Assembly: GCF_026344005.1 (NCBI RefSeq)
Contig: NZ_JAPKNH010000001.1
Span: forward strand, 372,001 to 436,000
Direction: 5' to 3'
From: Kaistia terrae
GTDB taxonomy: Bacteria; Pseudomonadota; Alphaproteobacteria; Rhizobiales; Kaistiaceae
Length of the DNA: 64,000 nucleotides
Shown piece after piece: positions 57,377-64,000 of this stretch. Each line of letters begins with the position of its first letter. Position 1 is the first letter of the stretch. The notes below the pieces were generated by a model. The model ran no database searches. It was not told where the DNA came from and was given only the letters and a program-made list of their open reading frames with translations. Position numbers and translations under genes: made by a program.

Positions 57377-58378
57377 TTGCCGGCAGAGCGGATGGCGCGG
57401 CCCGTCGCCGGCGTCATCTGGGCTTATCGGTTCGATGGCGCAGGGCAGGCGTCCTCGGTCGAGGCCGATGCCTGCCTGCGGCCGCTCGACCCCGGCGATG
57501 GGTTTCTGTGGGTTCATCTCGATTTCGTCGACCGGCTGGCGCGCGATTGGGTGGCTAGCATCGACTGGCTTGAGCCCGCGGCGCGGCGCCTGCTTCTCAG
57601 CCCCGATGATTATCCAGCGCTCGAATACAGCGCCGATGCCGTCTGGGGCCGGTTTTCCGACACGGTTCAGGACCCGGACGAGGATAGCGACCGCGCGGTG
57701 CCGATGCGGTTCGCATTCGGGCGGGGCTATCTGGTTTCGGGCCGACGTCATCCCGTCCGCGCCGCGGCGTTGACGCGGGCGAAGGTCGATTCAGGTCATG
57801 GCGTCTCCGGACCGGTGGCGTTGTTCGAGGTGATGATCGAACAGGTATTGCGGGCCATGGCGGAGACGCTGCGCGCCTCGCGGGCGGAGGCGGATTCGAT
57901 CGAGGATCGCGTGCTGGACGAACGGTTGCATGACGAATCGCGCCGTCTCGGGCCGCTGCGGCGCACGGCGGTGAAGCTGCATCGCCAGCTCTCCGGCCTG
58001 CGCAGCATCCTGCGTGAATTTGCCGAGGACGAGCATGCCGATGGCAGCCATGTCGCCTCCAGGGCCGCGGCCGAGCGACTGTTGCGGCGGATCGAGACGC
58101 TCGACCAGGAGGTCCAGGAAGTTCAGGACCGGGCGCGCTTCCTGCAGGACGAGATCGCGGCCAAGCTCGCGACCATCAGCAATCGCCACCTCTATGTGCT
58201 GTCCGTGATGACGGCCCTGCTGATGCCGCCGACACTTGTCACCGGGTTTTTCGGCATGAATACCGGCGGCCTGCCGTTCCTTGAGGGCGTGCATGGCTGG
58301 ATCGGCGCTTCGCTGATCGGCGCGCTCGCCTCGGGCTTCACGCTGCTGGTGCTGAAGCGGCTCGGCTTCTTCGAGTAG
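57377..58378 (+). CDS. CorA/ZntB family metal ion transporter
   Basis: A 333-residue 2-TM-GxN transporter that forms pentamers. A large N-terminal cytoplasmic domain is followed by the long stalk helix (about 180-270) and two C-terminal membrane segments; the selectivity loop FFGMNTGGLPF has the G-M-N motif, which with the short divergent N-domain suggests ZntB-like zinc transport. The start is uncertain: TTG 57377 has GAGGAAAG upstream, TTG 57353 and ATG 57392 are alternatives. Confidence 0.88.
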   Translation: MPAERMARPVAGVIWAYRFDGAGQASSVEADACLRPLDPGDGFLWVHLDFVDRLARDWVASIDWLEPAARRLLLSPDDYPALEYSADAVWGRFSDTVQDPDEDSDRAVPMRFAFGRGYLVSGRRHPVRAAALTRAKVDSGHGVSGPVALFEVMIEQVLRAMAETLRASRAEADSIEDRVLDERLHDESRRLGPLRRTAVKLHRQLSGLRSILREFAEDEHADGSHVASRAAAERLLRRIETLDQEVQEVQDRARFLQDEIAAKLATISNRHLYVLSVMTALLMPPTLVTGFFGMNTGGLPFLEGVHGWIGASLIGALASGFTLLVLKRLGFFE

Positions 58379-58502
58379 CCACAGGTTTTCAAGAACCACC
58401 CGGGAAATGAAACGGCCGCCAGGCGGGATCCATGGATCGCGCAAGACGGCCGTTGTCGGTTTGGCCGGCGCTGGTGCGTCGGCCAATGGCGGGGTTGGCC
58501 GC

Positions 58503-58631
58503 CTAGTCTTCCGGAGGCGTGATCGCCACGCGCCCCTTCAGCCGATCATCCCGCAACTCATACCAGATGGCGTTCAGGATGCCGAAGGCGCAGGCTAGGC
58601 TGAGGCCGAGGATCCAGGAAAAATACCACAT
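58503..58631 (-). CDS. cydX: Cytochrome bd oxidase small subunit CydX
   Basis: A 42-residue single-span protein beginning MWYFSWILGLSLACAFGI then LNAIWYELR, the unmistakable CydX pattern. It is short enough to be missed by routine calling. GGAGGA lies eight bases before the ATG. It follows cydB by 14 bases on the same strand. CydX stabilises the haem groups of the bd oxidase. Its C-terminal tail (DDRLKGRVAITPPED) is longer than that of E. coli CydX. Confidence 0.93.
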   Translation of the reverse strand: MWYFSWILGLSLACAFGILNAIWYELRDDRLKGRVAITPPED

Positions 58632-58645
58632 GCTTAGTCCTCCAC

Positions 58646-59797
58646 TCAGTAGGCGTTGGGGTTCTTGCCCATGCTGTCGCTCGTCACCTTGCCGCGCATC
58701 ACCCGGTACACGAAGGCCGTGTAAAGCAGGATGATAGGCAGGAAGAAGGCCGTCGACAGCAGCATGACCCAGAGCGTCAGCTTGGAAGAAGACGCATCCC
58801 AGAGGGTCAGTCCGGCATTCGGGCTGATGGAGGACGGCAGCAGGAACGGGAACAGCGAGACACCGGCGGTCGAGATGATGCCGAAGATCGCCACACCCGA
58901 GGTGATGAAGGTGAGCGCCGGCTTGCGGACGGTGAAGCCGACCAGGGCCAGTACTGCACCGGCGAAGCCGAGGATCGGCGCCGCCATCATCCAGGGGTAG
59001 GTCTTGTAGTTGCTAAGCCAGGCGCCGGTTGTGACGGTCGCCGTCTTGCCGAGCGGGTTGGATGGGCCGTTAGGGTCGATGACGCTGGTCAGGACATGCC
59101 CGCCAATGCCATAGGCAACCCAGACGCCGGCCAGTGCGAACAGCACGATGGCGGCAAGGGCGGCCCAGCGGCCGTAGGTACGCGCCCGGTCGGCGATCGG
59201 ACCGGAGGTCTTCCACGTCAGCAGCGCCGCGCCATGCATGATCAGCATGGAGAGGCTGACAAGGCCGGCGACCAGTGCGAACGGCGTCAGCAGCTGGAAG
59301 AAGTTGCCGCGATAGAAGGTCCGCAGCGTATCGTCGAACTCGAAGGGCAGGCCGAGCAGAACGTTGCCGACAGCAACGCCCAGAATCAGCGAGGGGACGA
59401 CGCCGGCGAAGCACAGCACCATGTCCCACTTCGAGCGCCAGCCTGGATCGCCGATCTTGCTTCGGTACTTGAAGCCGACCGGCCGCACGATGAGGGCGAT
59501 CAGGATCACCATCATCGCCAGATAGAGCCCGGAGAAGGAAACGGCGTAGAGCAGCGGGAAGGCGGCGAAGATCGCGCCGCCACCGAGGATCAGCCAGACC
59601 TGGTTGCCTTCCCAGACCGGGCCGACAACGTTGATCACGATCCGGCGTTCTTCGTCCGTCTTGGCGACGAAGGGAAGGAGAGCGCCGATCCCGAGATCGA
59701 AGCCGTCCATCACCGCGAAGCCGATCAGCAGGACGCCGAGCAGCAGCCACCAGATGAGGCGGAGCGTTTCATAGTCGATGGGAACAATGTCGTGCAT
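58646..59797 (-). CDS. cydB: Cytochrome bd ubiquinol oxidase subunit II
   Basis: A 383-residue inner-membrane subunit with nine membrane segments. It opens with the family pattern LIWWLLLGVLLIGFAVMDGFDLG, then VVGPVWEGNQVWLILGGGAIFAAFP. CydB scaffolds CydA in the quinol oxidase that reduces O2 at low oxygen tension. It is 15 bases downstream of cydA and 14 bases before cydX, giving a cydABX operon. Confidence 0.97.
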   Translation of the reverse strand: MHDIVPIDYETLRLIWWLLLGVLLIGFAVMDGFDLGIGALLPFVAKTDEERRIVINVVGPVWEGNQVWLILGGGAIFAAFPLLYAVSFSGLYLAMMVILIALIVRPVGFKYRSKIGDPGWRSKWDMVLCFAGVVPSLILGVAVGNVLLGLPFEFDDTLRTFYRGNFFQLLTPFALVAGLVSLSMLIMHGAALLTWKTSGPIADRARTYGRWAALAAIVLFALAGVWVAYGIGGHVLTSVIDPNGPSNPLGKTATVTTGAWLSNYKTYPWMMAAPILGFAGAVLALVGFTVRKPALTFITSGVAIFGIISTAGVSLFPFLLPSSISPNAGLTLWDASSSKLTLWVMLLSTAFFLPIILLYTAFVYRVMRGKVTSDSMGKNPNAY

Positions 59798-59812
59798 GGC
59801 AAACCTCGCGGA

Positions 59813-61402
59813 TCAGAGCTTGGGAGCGGCGGTTGCCGGCTTCGGCAACACGTCGGCACCGGCAGGCGCGGTCTCGAACGGATTGTGATCGAGCGGGCCC
59901 TTCTTGATTGCCTTGAGCATCAGGAAGACTTCGATCACGGCGAGGACGCTGTAGAGGATCAGGAAGATCGCGAGGCTGATGACGAGATCCCAAAGGGTCA
60001 GGCCGGATGCCGCATAGAAGGTCGGTAGCACGCCTTCGATCGCCCAGGGCTGGCGGCCATATTCAGCCAGTAGCCAACCCGATTCGATCGCAACCCATGG
60101 CAGCGGCAGGCTGAAGAGAGCCACCCAAAGCGTCCAGCGCTTTTCGCCGAGCTGGTGCCGCGAGGCGAGCCAGAAGGCGGCGGCGAAGAACGCGATGAAA
60201 TAAAGGCCCAGTCCCACCATCACGCGGAAGCTCCAGAACAGCACAGGCACGTTCGGGATGGTGGAATTCGCCGCCTTGGCGATGTCCTCGGGCGTGGCGT
60301 TCTCGATGTCAGTACGGATCTGCTTGACCAGAAGTCCGTAGCCAAGGTTCGGCCACTTCTCATCGAACACCGCGCGCGCTTCGGCATCGGCCGGATTGGC
60401 GCGGATCTTCTGGAGCGCGCTGTAGGCGGTGATGCCGTCGCGGATCTTGCCGTGCGCGGAATCAACCAGGTTGACGATGCCGGGAAGCTCCGTCGTCAGC
60501 GAGCGCGTGCCGATGATGCCAAGCAAGTAGGGGATGCTGATGGCGAAGCTATTTTCCTGCTTCTCCATGTTGGGGAAGGCGATGACATTGATCGCGGCGG
60601 GAGCTGGCTCGGTGTGCCACATGGCTTCCATGCCCGCGATCTTCATCTTCTGGTTTTCGGTCGTCACATAGCCGCTCTCGTCACCGAGCACGACGACCGA
60701 CAGCGCGGCAGCGAGGCCGAAGCTGGCGGCAACCGCCATCGAGCGCTTGGCGAATTCCTGGTGACGCCCGCGCAGCAGGTACCAGGAACTGACGGCCATC
60801 ACGAACATCGCGCCGGTGACGTAGCCCGCGCTGACCGTGTGGACGAACTTTGCCTGGGCGACCGGGTTGAAGATGACCGCCATGAAGTCGGTGACTTCCA
60901 TGCGCATCGTATCGGGGTTGAATACCGCGCCGACCGGATGCTGCATCCACCCATTGGCGATCAGGATCCAGAGCGCCGAGAAGTTCGCGCCGAAGGCGAC
61001 GAGCCAGGTGACGACCAGGTGGCCGACCTTCGACATGCGATCCCAGCCGAAGAAGAACAGGCCGATGAAGCTTGCCTCGAGGAAGAAGGCCATCAGGCCT
61101 TCCAGCGCGAGCGGAGCGCCGAAGATGTCGCCAACGTAGTGGCTGTAATAAGACCAGTTCATGCCGAACTGGAATTCCATGACGACGCCGGTTGCGACGC
61201 CCATGGCGAAGTTGATGCCGAAACAGGTGCCCCAAAAGAGGGTCATGCGCCGCCAAATTTCGCGGCCGGTCATAACATAGACGCTCTCCATGATGGCCAT
61301 CAGGAAGGAGAGGCCAAGCGTCAGGGGAACGAAGAGAAAATGATACATCGCAGTGGCAGCGAACTGCAGCCGCGACAGGGTGACAACATCCATATCAATC
61401 AT
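59813..61402 (-). CDS. cydA: Cytochrome bd ubiquinol oxidase subunit I
   Basis: A 529-residue subunit carrying haems b558, b595 and d. It has the axial His in SRLQFAATAMYHFLFVPL, GFNFAMGVATG-type FGINFAMGVATGVVMEF, GRHQEFAKRSM, and the quinol-oxidising loop with a long Q-loop insert (about 270-400), the E. coli-like L type. ATG 61402 heads the operon, divergent from cydDC. Confidence 0.97.
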   Translation of the reverse strand: MIDMDVVTLSRLQFAATAMYHFLFVPLTLGLSFLMAIMESVYVMTGREIWRRMTLFWGTCFGINFAMGVATGVVMEFQFGMNWSYYSHYVGDIFGAPLALEGLMAFFLEASFIGLFFFGWDRMSKVGHLVVTWLVAFGANFSALWILIANGWMQHPVGAVFNPDTMRMEVTDFMAVIFNPVAQAKFVHTVSAGYVTGAMFVMAVSSWYLLRGRHQEFAKRSMAVAASFGLAAALSVVVLGDESGYVTTENQKMKIAGMEAMWHTEPAPAAINVIAFPNMEKQENSFAISIPYLLGIIGTRSLTTELPGIVNLVDSAHGKIRDGITAYSALQKIRANPADAEARAVFDEKWPNLGYGLLVKQIRTDIENATPEDIAKAANSTIPNVPVLFWSFRVMVGLGLYFIAFFAAAFWLASRHQLGEKRWTLWVALFSLPLPWVAIESGWLLAEYGRQPWAIEGVLPTFYAASGLTLWDLVISLAIFLILYSVLAVIEVFLMLKAIKKGPLDHNPFETAPAGADVLPKPATAAPKL

Positions 61403-61461
61403 GGCCTATACCTTTTGAGCCGCCAGGATTTCAGAGCTAACGCGCTATAAGGGTTCTAACC

Positions 61462-61475
61462 TTGAGCGAAATCAA
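61462..61475. promoter_or_regulatory. FNR/FixK-type site in the cydA-cydD gap
   Basis: TTGAG-CGAA-ATCAA matches the FNR/Anr/FixK consensus TTGAT-N4-ATCAA at nine of ten specified bases. It lies 60 bases before the cydA start and 76 before cydD, so an oxygen-responsive regulator could activate both directions. Confidence 0.75.
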
Positions 61476-61550
61476 TGCAGCCCGCTGCCACGTGCGGTCG
61501 ATTGGCACAGGCGTGACCCAGATCGATACTGATCCGATAAGCTAGAGTGC

Positions 61551-63326
61551 ATGAAGACCGAAGACACTACCAGAGGCGGTGAAACCGCCCGTTCGCCCGC
61601 TTTTGCGGCCCGCTGGCTCAGGGCACGAGGTCGAGTCGGCCGTCGTGCCGCGGGGATCGCCATCCTGGTGCCGCTCATCAGCGCCGGCTTGACCCTGGCG
61701 CAGGCCTATCTCCTTGCGACCATTTTGCACCGGGCGATTGTCGACCAGGTGGCGAGCGCGTCGCAGACGGGCGCCATCCTCTCGCTGCTCGGTCTTGTCG
61801 CGATTCGCGGTCTCCTGGCGTGGATCGGTGAGGCAGCCGGCATCCGCGCTGCCGAGGATATCAAGCAGGCGATCCGGCGCGACCTGTTCGCGACCCTGAT
61901 GCGGCGCGGGCCTGACTGGATGCGCCAGCGCTCTTCCGGCGAGTTGGCAAGCCAGATCCTCGATCAGGTCGAGGCGCTGGATGGCTATTTCGCGCGCTTC
62001 GTGCCGGCCATGATCGCCGCCGCCGTGGTGCCGGTCGCCTTCGCCGTCGGCTTGATGCCGGTCGATCTGGTCGTCGGCATCGTGCTCCTTGTCACCGCGC
62101 CGATGATTCCGCTGTTCATGGCCTTGGCCGGTTGGGGCGCCGAGGCCGCCAGCCGCCAGCATCTGACCGCCCTGTCGCGGCTATCCGGCATGTTTGCCGA
62201 CCGGATTCGCGGGTTGCTTGTCTTGAAGCTGTTTGGCCGGGCGGAGGACGAGATCGTTCGCGTCCGTAGCGCCAGCGACGAGTTCGCCGAGCGCACCCTG
62301 GCCGTGCTGCGGATCGCCTTCCTGTCGTCGGCGGTGCTGGAATTCTTCGCCGCCCTCGGCGTCGCCGGCGTCGCGCTCTATGTCGGGCTGACCTATGTCG
62401 GCCTGCTCGATCTGCGCGGCACCGGGTTCACCCTGCAGGCGGGGCTTTTCTGCCTGCTGATGGCGCCCGAAGTCTACATGCCGCTGCGCACGCTCGCCGC
62501 TCACTACCACGACCGGGCCAGCGCCAAGGCCGCCGTAACCAGCCTTGCCGCGACCTTTGAAAACCTGCCGCCCGTCGACGAAGTCGTTACGGCGCCCGGC
62601 TCGCCTTGGTCTCCTTCCGGGGCAATTGCCGTCACGGCGCGCCACTTGACGGTCGAGACGCCGGATCGCGGCACTATTCTCTCCGATGCAACGCTGGACA
62701 TCGCAGCCGGCGAGACCGTCGCGCTGCTTGGCCCGAGCGGGATTGGCAAGTCGACGCTGCTCGAGGTGCTGGCGCGCCTGCGCTCGCATCAGGGCCAGAT
62801 CGAGCTCGGCGGCGTTCCACTCGCTGACATCGACGAAGGGGCGCTCCGTCGCCATGTCGCATCGCTCGGCCAGCGGCCGCGCCTGTTCCATGGCACGATC
62901 GCCAGCAATATCCGCCTCGGCCGGGCCGATGCCACGGACGCGGAAGTACGCCTCGCTGCCGAACGCGCCTGTGTTCTCGATTTTGCCGACAGGCTGCCCG
63001 AAGGGCTGGCGACGCCGGTCGGCGAACGGGGCAGGGGCGTTTCGGGCGGCGAAGCGCAGCGTATCGCGCTTGCGCGCATCTTCCTGCGCGATCCGGCGCT
63101 GGTGCTGCTTGACGAGCCGACCGCCCATCTCGACATCGAGACGGAAGCGCGCGTCATGCGCACCATCCTCGCCTTCGCGCAGGGACGAACGTTGCTGATC
63201 GCGACCCACTCCATGGCCGTCGCCGCTCTGATGGACCGGATTCTCGAGATCGACGATCGCCAGCGCATCCTGGTGCGCGCGCCGGATCTTACCGCAGAAC
63301 CGGTCCTGGCCCAGGGAGTGGCATGA
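61551..63326 (+). CDS. cydD: Heterodimeric ABC exporter subunit CydD
   Basis: CydDC exports cysteine/glutathione to the periplasm and is needed for bd oxidase assembly. The 591-residue half-transporter has six membrane segments, then an ATPase with Walker A LGPSGIGKST, Q-loop SLGQRPRLF, signature GVSGGEAQRIALAR and Walker B LVLLDEPTAHLD. Its stop overlaps the cydC ATG (ATGA), the usual cydDC coupling, and it is divergent from cydABX. Confidence 0.95.
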   Translation: MKTEDTTRGGETARSPAFAARWLRARGRVGRRAAGIAILVPLISAGLTLAQAYLLATILHRAIVDQVASASQTGAILSLLGLVAIRGLLAWIGEAAGIRAAEDIKQAIRRDLFATLMRRGPDWMRQRSSGELASQILDQVEALDGYFARFVPAMIAAAVVPVAFAVGLMPVDLVVGIVLLVTAPMIPLFMALAGWGAEAASRQHLTALSRLSGMFADRIRGLLVLKLFGRAEDEIVRVRSASDEFAERTLAVLRIAFLSSAVLEFFAALGVAGVALYVGLTYVGLLDLRGTGFTLQAGLFCLLMAPEVYMPLRTLAAHYHDRASAKAAVTSLAATFENLPPVDEVVTAPGSPWSPSGAIAVTARHLTVETPDRGTILSDATLDIAAGETVALLGPSGIGKSTLLEVLARLRSHQGQIELGGVPLADIDEGALRRHVASLGQRPRLFHGTIASNIRLGRADATDAEVRLAAERACVLDFADRLPEGLATPVGERGRGVSGGEAQRIALARIFLRDPALVLLDEPTAHLDIETEARVMRTILAFAQGRTLLIATHSMAVAALMDRILEIDDRQRILVRAPDLTAEPVLAQGVA

Positions 63327-64000
63327 TGCGTTTGCTTTTCAGCCTTTTCGCAGCGCGTGCCGGCGGCCTCGCATTGGCGCTGGCGCTTTCCTGCCTCACT
63401 CTGGCTGCGGGTGTCGCCTTGTTCGGCGTCTCCGGCTGGTTTCTGACCGGCGCGTCGCTCGCCACCTCGGCCATGGCCTTCAACCTGTTCGGGCCGTCGT
63501 CGATGGTTCGCGGCTTCTCGTTCCTCCGCATCGTGTCGCGCTATTTCGAGCGACTGGCCGGACATGCCACGACCTTCAAGATTCTGTCGGATATCCGCGT
63601 CCGGATTTTTTCCCGGCTGATCCCGCTGGTGCCGCTGAAGGCGGCGGCGCATCGGACCGGTGATTTCGTCGCGCGGCTCACTGCCGACGTCGAAGCCCTC
63701 GACATGATGTTCCTTCAGGTCGTCGCGCCGATTGCCACGGCGGTCCTCGGCGCGCTCGGCCTCGGCCTGTTCCTCTGGATCGTGCTGCCCGATGCGCTGC
63801 CTGTGGTGCTCATCGGATTTGCGCTGACGACGCTGTTCCTGCCCCTGCTGATCGCGCTTTCCGGCCAGCGAACCGGCGCGGCGACCGTGCGCACCGCCGC
63901 CGATCTCCGCGTCGCCGTGCTCGACGGCATTGATGGCCATGCCGATCTCGTCGCGCTGGGGGCTGTCGATGGCGCCCGTCATGCGGTCGATGAAGCGGTC
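63323..64000 (+). CDS. cydC: Heterodimeric ABC exporter subunit CydC (3' end outside window)
   Basis: The first 226 codons of the second half-transporter, running off the window. It begins MMRLLFSLFAARAGGLALAL, then GVSGWFLTGASLATSAMAFN with the CydC-type FNLFGPSSMVRGFSFLRIVSRYFERLAGH. Only the membrane domain is visible. The ATG overlaps the cydD stop by four bases; a second ATG follows directly. Confidence 0.93.
   Translation, partial: MMRLLFSLFAARAGGLALALALSCLTLAAGVALFGVSGWFLTGASLATSAMAFNLFGPSSMVRGFSFLRIVSRYFERLAGHATTFKILSDIRVRIFSRLIPLVPLKAAAHRTGDFVARLTADVEALDMMFLQVVAPIATAVLGALGLGLFLWIVLPDALPVVLIGFALTTLFLPLLIALSGQRTGAATVRTAADLRVAVLDGIDGHADLVALGAVDGARHAVDEAV

Overview
The window is GC-rich and gene-dense and looks like an alphaproteobacterial, most likely Hyphomicrobiales (Rhizobiales), chromosome. 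The indications are an Omp25/Omp31-type porin, HdaA, purM-purN, an FNR/FixK-type box beside cydDC/cydABX, a rhizobial mosaic intergenic repeat near 25.95 kb, and an initiator tRNA with an A:U pair where E. coli has G:C. I cannot name a genus.

Region 1 (1-32.9 kb) is mostly ordinary chromosome. It holds a DUF1254 envelope protein, VOC and OGFr-domain proteins, uvrC with a coupled SDR reductase, an Omp25-like porin, and an IMPase/GST/RNase T2 block. Next come a glutathionyl-hydroquinone reductase, rlmJ, a molybdopterin oxidoreductase, purMN, an acyltransferase, an AI-2E-family permease followed by hdaA, ppk1-ppx, a glycosyltransferase, rnd, aspS, and two identical initiator tRNA-fMet genes flanking a hydrolase/LysR/MFS group.

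Region 2 (32.93-47.11 kb) is the highlight. It is bounded by a 79-bp imperfect direct repeat made of the 3' end of tRNA-fMet, its terminator and the last codons of a serine recombinase. A wrecked serine recombinase lies just inside the left end and an IS3 remnant just inside the right end, so I read it as an old island at a tRNA-fMet hotspot. It carries a sensor kinase, an outer-membrane protein ending in 37 uninterrupted Gly-X-Y triplets (collagen-like), a DUF6065 protein, an OmpR-type regulator, a large autotransporter, two membrane proteins, and a 417-residue enzyme that matches animal PLOD/lysyl hydroxylase-glycosyltransferases in both halves. All five lysines of the collagen tract sit in the Y position (X-Lys-Gly), the site such enzymes modify. 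I propose a bacterial collagen-lysine hydroxylation and glycosylation system acting on a cell-surface protein.

Region 3 (47.1-53.9 kb) is AT-richer, begins at the second repeat and ends near a decayed third copy. It encodes an RgpF-like protein, a methyltransferase, a 53-residue ORF and a three-domain glycosyltransferase, joined by 4-nt overlaps: a surface glycan cluster, probably a second island.

Region 4 (53.9-64 kb) returns to chromosomal style: CsbD, a candidate L-pipecolate/lysine catabolic pair (FAD oxidase plus ALDH7-type dehydrogenase), a CorA/ZntB transporter, and the cytochrome bd locus cydABX (minus strand) divergent from cydDC (plus strand, cut by the window end), with an FNR-type site between them.
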